From positions 29,954 to 93,953 of the forward strand of contig JAKEKT010000120.1 of assembly GCA_021495925.1 (NCBI GenBank): DNA of 64,000 nucleotides, read 5' to 3'. The notes beneath the pieces were generated by a model. It ran no database searches and was not told where the DNA came from. It saw only the letters and a list, made by a program, of their open reading frames with translations. This document shows, in pieces, positions 34,657-45,572 of this stretch. The stretch's first letter is position 1. The number at the start of each line of letters is the position of its first letter. The position numbers and the translations under genes are program-made. The stretch is from Diplodia intermedia. Its lineage: Eukaryota; Ascomycota; Dothideomycetes; Botryosphaeriales; Botryosphaeriaceae.

Positions 34657-36414
34657 TTGCGGGGCAGGTTACGATGTTTATGACTCTATGCAATGCAAGG
34701 TGCAAAATATGGGATCGGGAATCGGCGTCTGGATGGATCGGGACTGCGCACCGAAATAGCGAGCAAATCGAACGGTCGATGTAAGTAATCAAGTACAGCT
34801 TCGCAATGCCGGCTTGCATGAAGGCTCAGCCAAACACGTCAGCTTTTTAATTGTTCACTCGCGCCGCCAAATGCGTCGGGCTCGCTTGATCCGGCTCAGG
34901 GCAGGGCGAGAGGGAGAGGTCTCAAAGCCGTTGCGTGCAGGGCCGGTTGCGTCGGTGGTCGGGCTGGGCCGCCGGGAGACAGGCACAGCGTCATGGCTCT
35001 TCACATGAAGCAGCAGCACGTCAACAGTTAATCCCACCGGCGCGCAGAGGCTAGTGTGCCCGACAAAGAGGCAGGCTGGCGCACGGCCAGCGCCTCTCGA
35101 AGTCAATCTCGTTGCTCGGAGACGCATCGACCGCCCCGTGCGCAACGACTTGGAGCGAGTGCCTGTTTTGGAGCAGGCCTCAAAGGCCGTCTGTTTGCTG
35201 TCTCACCCTGTCTCATTTCAGTGCTCGCCCTGGGCGCAATGGCAGCGCGCCTCGCAGCCTACTTTCACCGCCAGCTGCCCGGCCGGGGCCCGGCCGCAGG
35301 GCACTGGGCGGGCGACGGCCAGCAGCAACAGGCGGCGTGTGTTGCGGGCGGCTGCTGCTGGCCGCGGGCTTGGCGTGGGAGTCGTTGCGGGCAGCTTGGC
35401 GGCCTTGGGCCCAGTCCTCGGGCGGGTGCTTCTTTGTCTGCAGCGCGCGGCGGATTGCAGGTCAAAGGACGGCGAGTGACGTTGTGACGCAGGCTAGGCC
35501 AGTGGGAGCGGAGCGCAGCGGGACGGGCAAGCCAGGGCGGCGTGCGGGCGTGCGGCGTGCGGGTTTGGCTGCGGCTGCGGTTGGCTTGGGCTGCGGGCTT
35601 CGCTGCTGGCCGAGGGCCTGCGGGTGCGAGGAGCACGCCGTTGCAGGCGGCGCTCTTGCGTATTATTAGCCTGCGCGGGCGATTGGCGACTGCGATACTC
35701 TCGATGCGCAGGCCGTGCAAGAGCGAGCGTCGATCCCCAAAGCGACCTCCCGTGGCAGATCCCTCCGCTTCGAGCCTAGGGGCAGGCGAATTACGGGCGC
35801 GGCTCCAGGCGTGGCCGTGGTGGCCGGTTCCAGGTGCTTGACCTACGCACTATTCCCTTACGCTCGCCCTCCAGCAGTCGACCAGCGCAGCAGCCCGCTC
35901 GCCCCTCCCTCTCAGAGTAGCTGCCTTCTCCAATCCTCCCACCCCCCGCCGCGGCGCCCCCGACGACCACTCCCTATCCTCACCCGCGCCCTGAGGCCTG
36001 CCGCTCCAACACCGCCCCTGCCCTCACGACCTCGCCGTCCGACTTGCGTGTTGTTCTGCCGCCGCCGTCGGGCATTCCTGTCTCGACCGCCCCGGCCTGG
36101 GCCCCTCTGCTCCCTTGCCCAACCGGCCCGCGTCGTGCGTGCGTGCGAGCGAGCCCGCGCCCCAGCTCGCATCCCATCGCAGCGAGCGCTGCGCCTCCGC
36201 CTCCGCCTCACCAGCATTGCAGCGCCGCCCGCTGCCTTATACTCGCCCAGCCCGCCGCCTGCGTCCGCACCCCGCACCGCAGCCGGCTGACCGCGACTAG
36301 GATCGGCGCCAGATCCACCTTGCAGCACCTTTGGGTTACGGCTCCTCCCCGGGCAGCTCCTCAGGCTGGGCAGGGAATTCCAATTGCCCTGGGTTCGATC
36401 GCGGCGCATACTTC
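34657..36414. promoter_or_regulatory. Long upstream region of the PKA gene
   Basis: These 1,758 bp lie between the glycosyltransferase-like stop and the PKA start. The last ~550 bp are very C-rich (CCGCC, CTCCGCC runs) and look like a long 5' leader. Frames here are GC-driven and not convincing. No TATA box is clear. Confidence 0.5.
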
Positions 36415-38045
36415 ATGCCGACTCTAGGCTTCCTGAAAAAAAAGAGGACGAAGGACTCGTCTGGTTCTCGGGACCTCGACGCCGCCCCGTCTTCCCCCGT
36501 CAAGGAAAAGGACACCCATTCGCCCATCACCCACACCGTCTCCAAGGGCTCCGACCACCAGCAGCAGCACGCCTCGCTCTCGCCGCAAGCCTCCGCCTCG
36601 CACACCTCTGGCCACGCTCCTCAGGACTCGCTGACGCAGAACACCCGTCCCGCTGAACCTATGAACTCCTCTCAGCCCTACGCGCAGCAGTACGCGACCC
36701 CGCAAACCAACTCCCAGAGCCCGCAGCCGTACAGCCCGCAGCCGCAGCAGACGCACAACCTCCCGAGCATACAGAATCTCATCAACCCCGCCAACGGCAC
36801 CGAAGCATCGCGCTCCTTCAATAATGCCCAGGAGAAGACAATGGCCCAAAACGGTAGCGCTGTGACCCCTGCCGGTGGTCAACAAACGCCGTCATCCTCG
36901 GTCCGCACCACCAAGGGTAAATACACCCTCAATGATTTTGCCATACAAAGAACACTCGGCACCGGCTCCTTCGGCCGCGTGCATCTCGTCCAGTCCAAGC
37001 ACAACCAGCGCTTCTACGCCATCAAGGTCCTGAAGAAGGCCCAGGTCGTCAAGATGAAGCAGGTCGAGCACACCAACGACGAGCGCCGCATGCTGCAGAA
37101 GGTCAAGCACCCCTTCCTCATCACGCTCTGGGGCACCTTCCAGGACTGCAAGAACCTGTACATGGTCATGGACTTTGTCGAGGGCGGTGAGCTGTTCAGC
37201 CTACTACGGAAGTCGCAGGTATGGCTCCACCTGTCTCCATCGGCCCCCATCCCGATTCCGAGCTAACGTCATGTCCAGCGCTTCCCCAACCCCGTCGCCA
37301 AGTTCTACGCCGCCGAAGTGACGCTAGCGCTCGACTACCTCCACTCGCAGAACATCATCTACCGCGACCTCAAGCCCGAGAACCTGCTGTTGGATCGCCA
37401 TGGCCATCTTAAGATTACAGATTTCGGGTTCGCGAAAGAAGTGCCCGACATTACTTGGACGCTGTGCGGAACGCCCGATTACCTTGCGCCGGAAGTGGTC
37501 GCATCGAAGGGGTACAACAAGTCGGTTGACTGGTGAGTTTGCCCCTCTCTCGATGGCCGGGAGAATGGCGGATGAGCTAAGAAAACGCAGGTGGTCACTT
37601 GGCATCCTGATCTTCGAAATGCTGTGCGGTTTCACTCCATTCTGGGACGGCGGATCGCCGATGAAGATCTACGAGAACATCCTGAAAGGCCGCGTCAAGT
37701 ACCCGCCATATGTACATCCCGACGCGCAAGACCTGCTGCAGAAGCTCATCACACCCGATCTCACCAAGCGTCTGGGCAACCTCCACGGGGGGTCGAAGGA
37801 TGTCATGAACCACCCATGGTTCGCAGAGGTTACGTGGGAGAGGCTGGCCAAGAAGGACATTGATGCGCCATATGTTCCTCCGGTCAGGGCAGGTGCTGGT
37901 GATGCCAGTCAATTCGACAAGTACCCCGAGGAGACGGAAGCCTACGGAGCGACCGGCGACGATCCGTACGTTCTCCCCCTGCAGCGTTTCTACGTGATTG
38001 GTGCTAACGATGGACAGACACGGTACTTTGTTTTCGGAGTTTTAG
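36415..38045 (+). CDS. cAMP-dependent protein kinase (PKA) catalytic subunit
   Basis: Four exons (36415-37218, 37279-37532, 37591-37965, 38018-38045) give 486 residues; every junction keeps frame. A Gln/Ser/Pro-rich N-terminal extension of about 170 residues precedes the kinase core, as in filamentous fungi; the start MPTLGFLKKKRTKD is typical. Core motifs: glycine loop LGTGSFGRV (about 181-189), Lys204 in YAIKVLKKA, catalytic loop YRDLKPEN with Asp298, DFGFAKEV with Asp316, TLCGTPDYLAPE, and VDWWSLGILIFEML across the second splice site. The last 28-bp exon supplies HGTLFSEF, the hydrophobic C-terminal AGC-kinase motif (FXXF). PKA phosphorylates targets when cAMP releases it from its regulatory subunit and controls growth, conidiation and virulence in fungi. 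It lies in a 6.2-kb island between two head-to-head Copia elements. Identity is firm; whether it is isoform 1 or 2 is not decided. Confidence 0.95.
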
Positions 38046-39297
38046 TGTATTATTTGATTCAAGCCTCTGGCAGTGCGCGGCACTGAGGCCACGGAGCGTG
38101 TTGAGCTCGCAGCTCAGTTGCTTTGCCGGGCCAATGGCAGCAGACGAGCTTCTGGTGCAGAAACGGCGCCGCGAAACACGGGCAGGTGTGTTAGCCCCTG
38201 CACACAGACACACACTGGGCGACTTCTTGACGAAGCGATGCCGCGTGAAAGCATCTTTAGTTTGATCTTGGCTTTTTTTGTTTCTTGTCGGCGCGTTGGC
38301 GGGAGGAAAGGTAGGAGGCTTTCAACAGGTTGGTTATCACATGGCCCTGCTGTTCCCATGCTGGCACGCATGTTTAAGTGTTAAAGGGCACCACACATGT
38401 TTATTTGGGAGGTGGTGTGTATGTGTGGCGTGGAAACGAACGACTGGCGGCTGGGTTGTCATCAGCACACGGGGGGGCGGAAACCAGGGAGGGCATTGGG
38501 AGAGTAAAGGGCGCATGGCTGGCTAGCTGCATCTTGACTGCCGATTGTACGTTTGGTGGTGGAGAGAGACAGAAAGAGAGAGAGAGCGAAGGCGAGTAGT
38601 AGGAGAGATGGGTGATTGATTGATGGGGTATTGGGGGGAGGTGTGGCAGTTCTAGCATTACTCGAGCAACCAACAAAAAGTTTCAAAAAAAGATGCACGC
38701 AGCCTTCTCGTTGGGGCCGGCCGAAGCTCCTCCTCCATTCCCCTCCTTCTCCTTATCCAGAAGATGACGACGAAAGTCTCTCGAGTAGCACGAGCAACAA
38801 AGCAGGATTATTCAAGCTTCTGTTCCCGGTATCACATCACCCATTTACCCATCCAATCTCATCACCTGCTGCCCGGGACAATTCTTAGTCAGGCTCCAGT
38901 CACGTGCATGGGTGATGTGACTTGCCCGATCGAGGGCGTGCGTAGTAGCGTGCGTAGCGTGCGTGCGGGCAGACGCAAGTAGTACGTACGCGGCCCACCT
39001 ACCTAGCGAAATCAAGGTGAAACCGACTCGAGCGATTTTTCTTTTCAGTAGTTCAAAGGCCGTATTCATTCATTTGCTCTCTCTCTCTCTCTCTTAAGCG
39101 GGGGTAGGGCGGCGTCGTTTAGCTTTGACGATTATCGCTGCGGGAGGAATAATGAAGGGCGACCCTTTAAGTAAAACGTGCGTCGTGCGTTTCTTTGCGA
39201 GCGCGCGCGCGTAGCTTTGAGGAAGCGAGGCGGACGAGGGAAGGTGATAGGCCGGGTAATAATGCATGTAGGTGGTGACGAATTGGCGACGGTGGAC
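38046..39297. other. PKA 3' flank and spacer up to Copia element 2
   Basis: These 1,252 bp show no supported gene. They hold the PKA 3' UTR, a CT microsatellite (about 39076-39094), a tract of GCGTGCGTAGC-like short repeats (about 38935-38970) and normal CA/TG content, so RIP has not spread from the element. Confidence 0.5.
39076..39094. repeat. CT microsatellite
   Basis: About nine CT units in the spacer 200 bp before Copia element 2. Confidence 0.8.
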
Positions 39298-39302
39298 GGA
39301 GC
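39298..39302. repeat. Target-site duplication of Copia element 2 (left copy)
   Basis: GGAGC directly before TGTTAGTGCC; the same five bases follow the other terminus at 45049-45053. Confidence 0.95.
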
Positions 39303-39499
39303 TGTTAGTGCCCCTGCACGGCCCCACCGGCAAGCAGGCACGGCATCTGCTTAGTCAGCCTATTCACCGCTTCTTGCGGTAGATAGCCTATTACGAAACG
39401 CCACCGGCTTCTTATTTAGTAGCTTAGATTACTACTATATAAGTAGCTTAGATAGCTTCTTAATTTAGTAATAATCGTTCGTACGCTTAGCGTTTTATA
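39303..39499 (+). repeat. Copia element 2, 5' LTR (197 bp)
   Basis: Starts TGTTAGTGCCCCTGCACGG and ends CGTTTTATA (from CGTTCCACA). RIP begins at about 39376; before that the sequence is intact. Confidence 0.94.
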
Positions 39500-39512
39500 G
39501 ATTATAAACTCT
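39500..39512 (+). other. Probable primer-binding site of Copia element 2
   Basis: GATTATAAACTCT follows the 5' LTR. In element 1 the same place reads TATTATAAGCTCT. Allowing for TG-to-TA changes, both fit TTATGAGCTC, close to the complement of the anticodon region of initiator tRNA-Met (which reads GCTCATAA), as in Drosophila copia, which is primed by a half tRNA. This is inference from a short match. Confidence 0.5.
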
Positions 39513-42500
39513 CTTTAAACTTTCGTTCTTTATTCTTCGTTATTTATCTACACGATTTACGCCGTTATTTAAGAAGTAGCCGTAGCGCTAGTTCTAATTA
39601 GATAGTCTACGATATCGTTATAGAGTCGTACGAAAATATCTCTATAGATAATACGTCTATAAGTATTTCTTCGCTCTAGCCGATAATAATCTAAGTAACG
39701 ATACTCTCGACTAGTTAACTCGACGTCTTCTAGGCCTAAGACGATTTAGTATAGCTACTAAAGATATCGTCTACTCTTACTAGTCTAGAAAACTATCTTC
39801 TTTAGCGTAATAAGCTTCTCGTCGTTACGCGTATCTAAGGCCTTATTATATAGCTTAAGTATAAGCTTTTTTCTACTAATATCTACGACGAGAGGTAACG
39901 GATCTACTAGATAATACTCTAAGAGAAGATAATATAGCTATTACGTAAGAGCGTCGTACTAAGTATCTATAACTCTACCGCGAGAGACGGCGAGTTACTC
40001 TATATAATCTTTATAAAGATTAAAATATTTATAGATATCTAGAGGCCTCTCGATCTATAATAATAAGCGTTTAATCTATTTAGAGAGAACGTTAAGCTAG
40101 ATACGTCTATAAAGAACTATATTCTTATCTTTTAGAATAAATTACGTTATTTAGAGAATTAGAGTATTAAAATATCTAAGAGCTTTATTCTCTTATATCT
40201 TCTATATACTATAAATAGAACTTAATAGGCTTCTTAGCGGCAGCTTATTACTTATAACTAGTAGTAGTATACGTTACTATAGATCTATTTAAACTCTATA
40301 GACCTTATATAAGAGATCGTATAGTAATTTATTTATATATAAAAAGACTTCTCGTATTAGATCTATTCTATCGTACCCGTATCTAGTAATAATAATAAGT
40401 AAAATAAGGTCGCTAAGAATACTCTTAAGAGGCCGCCTCTCGATATCTTTTACTTATACTATAAGAAGATAGATTATTAGAGTAATAACTACTAGACTAA
40501 ATATTCTAATTTACGTTCTAAATAGCTTAAGAAGAAGAAGAAATCTAAAATAATTAAAAACGTTAACTTTACTAGAGTAATAGAGGTCGTCTCGATAGTT
40601 CTTTATTAGGCGATACTTATCTAGAATATTACTAAAAATTAGATTCTTAATTCTAGCGTAATAATATATATAATATACGATCTTTTACTTCTCTACGATA
40701 CTAGAGATATTAATCTATTCGTATAGAGCCTTATAGACTTTATAAAGACGTCTAAGATCGATACTATTAAGATATCGTATTAGTTAAGTACGGGCTAGAT
40801 AACCCGTCTAATATTAGACGAGATATTATACGTATCTTTAATATTATATAATCTTATATCGCTCTCTTATCTACGTCGTTACGACGCCTAGATAAATACT
40901 ATAAGCGATAAGCTACTTAATTAGAATAATCGCGAGGTTATCTAGACTTCTATATAGTAAGACTTATACGTTCTTCGCTAGTATAACTCTATAATATCTA
41001 TAGATATTATAATATCTATAACGGCTACGATAGCTACGCCGTAGTAGATCTTATCGTAGGCCTTAAAACGATCTATAATAGCGGCTCTTATCGCTTACTA
41101 CTTAGTAAAGCGAGTCTTACTAAAGAACTAGCATCGTCTAATAAGTTATATAAATAAGAAGATACTTCTTAAGCTTTCTAAGCTTATAGAAGAGTATATC
41201 TTAATAATATATAAGCTTAATTTATACTATATATATCTTATAAGTAACCCCTCGCGGACATCTATATCTTATAGATATAAGTAAGCTTCTTACTCGTTTT
41301 AACGGTTATTTCTCGACTTTTTTAGCGTAGAACCACGCGGGTTAAATAAAGAATCGTCCGTTCTATTAATAATTAACGATTATTTACGATATCGTTAGAT
41401 TCTCTTTATTAGTAAGAGCTACGTAATACTTTTAGTATAAAACGTCTAGCTTCTTAAATAATAGCGAGAGTACTAGAAGATCGCTATTATATATATATAT
41501 ATTAATAACGACTCTTCTTAGATACCGCTAGCTAAAAAGCTTATCTAGTAGAATATTAAAATTAAATAAACTATTTTTTACTACTTCTAGTAGAACGATA
41601 TATCTAAAAGAGAAGTACGTATAGTTATAAAGTACGCGCGGATACTTCTTTACGAGGTTTACTTTACGCTTATTAAGCGTTTAGGGCTTAAGCTAGAGTA
41701 GTAAAGGTTTCTATAACTAGAGACGATACGCTATTAAGTATACGTTTATAATAGAACTCTAATACGCGCGAATAAAGATATAAGAACGTCGTATAAGCTT
41801 CTCTATAAGAAGAAGTCTTACGTAGATAATCTTTATCTATTTAGAGTAGTTACTTATATATACGTATCTCTAAACACGCGTACGATAGATATACGTTCGC
41901 TAAAGCGTCTATAAAAGATAGTTTTACGCGTCTAGATAGAGCTCTTTATAAGCTACGAAGAAGAGATAATTTAGCGTATATATCTACTATAGTAGAAACG
42001 TATTAAATATACGCGTAGTACTTATATCTTAATAATAGATCTCTTAGAAGAGTAATTATCTCTAGTAAATAACCTCGCTTTCGACGTTTCTCTTATAGTA
42101 GTATTCGACGAGATATACGATACGACTCTATATAGCTCTACGCTCTCGCTAGTATCGACGAACGCGTCTAATAAATCTATAGAACTATTCGATCGATCGT
42201 AGTTACTACTAGTTTAATTATTATTCTTATCTTTAGTGGGGGTAAAATCTAGTATTAAGGCTAGTAACGAGAATCCGATCGCTAAGACGATAGAATCTAG
42301 GCCCGTATTTAAAGAGTCGTCTTATCGTCTATTCTAAGTAGATAGCGCTAAATCTATTTAAGTAAGCGCTAAACCTACTATAGTAGTTTCTAACGTTATT
42401 AAACCCTACGTTCTTTTAAGCGAGAAATAAACCCGGCCGTAGAACTCTATAAATTTACTTTAAATAGTAAAATACTATAATACTAAACGAACTAGTATAG

Positions 42501-44851
42501 CTATCGTATCTACGAAAGCTACTTCTTTATTCTTAGAAGATAGAACTTACTAGATACTAGATTAAATAGACGATATTAAATTCTCGTCTTAATATACGAT
42601 CGAATACGCTCTAGATAAACTTTATCTCTTACTTATTATTTTCGCTAAACGTCTTCTTCTAAACTATCTTATTAAAGACGTTTCTAAATCTAAATCTAAG
42701 CGCTTAAGGGCTTTTATAATATAGATAATCGCCGTAATAATCGCGTACGTAATAGATAGCGGTAGTATCGATTCTATTAATGCTAAATCTCGTGGGCTAA
42801 AGACCGCTATAACCTTATCTAACTAGTCTAATTAGAAAGATACTTATAAGCGCGAGTTAATCTCGCTAAACTAGCTAGATTTCTAGACCCTCGTATCGCG
42901 GCCTATCGACGCTAAGGTTATTTTTAGTAAGTAGATCTTTCGTATAAAGAAGAATAAATACGATAATATCTAATAATATAAGATACGCTAGATCGTATAT
43001 AATAATCTTTAGAAGTAAGACTTCTTAGATAATATCTTTACTAGTACGGCTCGTATAATAATCTTTAGAATAATAATCGCTCTCTACGCCTCTTTAGACT
43101 AGTAGATAACCTACTATAATATTAGTATAGCGTTTCTTTAAGATAATCTAGATTTATAGATAGTATATATTTAGTAATCTCGTAGCTTTAAGAACTTTAA
43201 TAGACCTTATAAGATCTATCTACTTCGTAAAATATTATATAGACTTCGCGAAGCTTCGCGTCTCTAGTTTAAATAACTTACTTTATTTCTTCTCTTAATA
43301 GAGTTTAAAGCGACTACCGCGAATTCTTATCTATATATAAGAGATAACTACTAGTTATTAGTATACGTAGATAATCTACTTATTACTATCGTAATACTAA
43401 AGAAGCGTTAGAAGATTACTACTACTATTTATAGTAAGTTTATCGCGAAGAACCTTAGCCTTCTCTCTTACTACTACGATATAAGAGTCGTCTAGTATAA
43501 AGACGATAGTATATCGCTACTTTAAGATACTTATATTAAATATCTACTATAGCGCTTTAGCATAAACATCTATAAGACGATAAGATACTCTATATAGTAG
43601 AATAGAAGTATATAAACTAATAACTATTAGCTCTTAAATAAGATAATATAATAATACGCTAAACTTACTAGTTATCTTCTCTAGCTAAACGTCGCTATTA
43701 GATCTAATATCTTCTTTACTATAACGTTTAGCACGCGCTAAACGTCTAATTTAATAGATAAGAACTACGCGTAAATAAAAATAGTACTATAATATCTCTT
43801 AAATACTTATATACTTATCTTACGCTATAGGCCTCGTCTATCTACTCTCTTAGAGTGGTTAGATTCTTTATATATCGACGACTTTAATACTAGAAGAAGT
43901 AGTATAGACATACTATTTATAATCGCTAATAGCTCTATTATATAGAAGGCTAGATTATAATATATAGTAATTCTCTCGTTATTTAAAGCTAAATACGTTG
44001 CCCTCTCGTACGTCTTACGAAAGTATATCTATATAAGAAACCTTCTTTAGAAGCTTAGTAGGCTTTAGAAAGAATCTATTACGATCTACGACGATAATCT
44101 TAAGATCGTAAAGTTTACTAATAATTCTATAATAATCTCTTCTAGAATACGTTATATTAATGTTTACTACTACTTCTTACGTAAGAAGATAGCGAAGAAT
44201 ATTATTTATATTTAGTAGGTCTCTACGACTCTTATAGTAGCTAATAGTCTTACTAAGCTACTAGTAGATATTCTATTCGATAACTTTATTCGTCTACTAG
44301 ATATAAAGTAGGTCTAATAATACTATAAGAACCTATTCTATTAGACGTTAGATAGCTATAAAAGCTACGTCGCGGCGATAACCTTTCTTATTTAATACTA
44401 TAAGAATTCTACTATCTAATTTAGAGTCTAGTAGAGATACGCGCTTCTTTCTCGCTATTATTATCTAGAGAATATATAAATCTCTCTTCTTATACTCTAT
44501 TATCTTCTCTTCTTTAATATTATAATCGTCTTTCGCGAGAGAAAGAGTAATAATTATTACTTATAATAATAAGTAGAATTTCTAGTCTCGAATAATAGTT
44601 CTTCTCTTTACGCTTACTTATCTAAATAAGAATATTACTACGTTATAAACGGCTTAAAATATTAACGTTCTATTATAAACGATTTAGAATATTAACTTTA
44701 ACTACTTAAGAAAGTAACTAGCGCGTTTTATACTTATTTTATATAGCTTATTACGCGTTATATTTATTTTCTTTATCTTTTATTACTTAGTTAAAATCTT
44801 AATACTACGACTAGTAGGTCTTACGATAGCCTCTATCTTCTTAGAGAAAAG
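39513..44851 (+). pseudogene. Copia 2 gag-pol remnant (RIP-inactivated)
   Basis: No intact frame remains, but RT is readable: ISIAFL near 43130 (from a TAFLQG-type motif), VYI then QSRSFKN across a stop (from QPRGF), YKIYLLRKILYRL near 43215, and the catalytic box LVYVDNLLI at about 43357-43383, where the second Asp is now Asn. RNase H is visible as LFKAKYVALSYVLRK near 43980 (EAEYVAL-type). Upstream sequence is gag, protease and integrase by position. Stops are mostly TAA/TAG from CAA, CAG and TGG codons, as expected from RIP. Confidence 0.85.
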
Positions 44852-45048
44852 TATTAGTGCCTCTATACGGCCCCATCGATAAGTAGGCACGGCATCTACT
44901 TAGTTAGCCTATTTACCGCTTCTTACGGTAGGTGACCTATTACGGAACGCCACCGGCCCCTTATTTAGTAGCTTAGATTACTGCTATATAAGTAGCTTAG
45001 ATAGCTTCTCAATTCAGCAGTGATCGTTCGCACGCTTGGCGTTCCACA
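44852..45048 (+). repeat. Copia element 2, 3' LTR (197 bp)
   Basis: Starts TATTAGTGCC (RIP-altered TGTTAGTGCC) and ends TTCCACA. The last ~60 bp keep CA and TG (CAATTCAGCAGTGATC), the rest is RIP-altered. Confidence 0.94.
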
Positions 45049-45572
45049 GGAGCGGCAGTGCTGGGGCGATTGGGGGAACGGGACGGGGATGACATGTAGG
45101 CAATAAACGCGTGGAGCAGGGAGTAAGTAATAAGTAGGCAGTGTGGCTGTGGTTGTAATGCGCAGCCTTCTCGATGGCAAAAGTGCCTGGTCTTTTGGCG
45201 AAGCTTGGATGGGCTGGGCTTGGGCCTCGCACGGTGCTTGCGTGTTCTTGACCACGGAAATGCCGCGGGCTGCTGTCGATGATGTATGCCCTTGTAGGTA
45301 GTAGTTAGCAGAGCTGAGGCAGCTGGGTCGTCGTGCTGGATCGGCAGCTATCGTCATGCTGGGGGCCGCATCGACAGAATCGCCCGGCGGCCGCCCGCCC
45401 GTGGCATCATCGGCGCCGCCCCTAGCAGGGCTGTGTGGATTTGAGGCTTGGCCCCGAGTCATCAGCCTCTCTTCGCCTGCCCTCTCCTGCCTCGCCCGCC
45501 CTGTTGCGCAAGAAGAAGCCAAGAGTCGCCTGCTTCCTTCGACTGCCGCCGGGCCTGCGCGATCATGCCAAC
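45049..45572. promoter_or_regulatory. Lipase gene upstream region next to Copia element 2
   Basis: The first five bases are the right duplication GGAGC. The remaining ~520 bp are of normal composition and include the presumed promoter and leader of the lipase gene. Copia insertion so close suggests the original promoter was cut off or displaced. Confidence 0.5.

Larger units (their letters stand above)
39303..45048 (+). mobile_element. Ty1/Copia LTR retrotransposon 2, full-length, RIP-mutated
   Basis: 5,746 bp with two 197-bp LTRs (39303-39499, 44852-45048), TG...CA ends and a perfect 5-bp duplication GGAGC. Internal order on the plus strand is primer-binding site, gag region, integrase region, reverse transcriptase and RNase H, which is the Copia order (integrase before RT). 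It is the same family as element 1, in the opposite direction. RIP changes almost every CpA/TpG inside; the first ~70 bp and last ~60 bp are free of it. It supplies the uninterrupted sequence that defines where the two LINEs entered element 1. Confidence 0.95.

Noticed and set aside
35054..36427. Several overlapping GC-rich frames upstream of PKA
   Set aside because: All three frames are open because of high GC and CCG repeats; none shows conserved motifs, and the region fits a long 5' leader.
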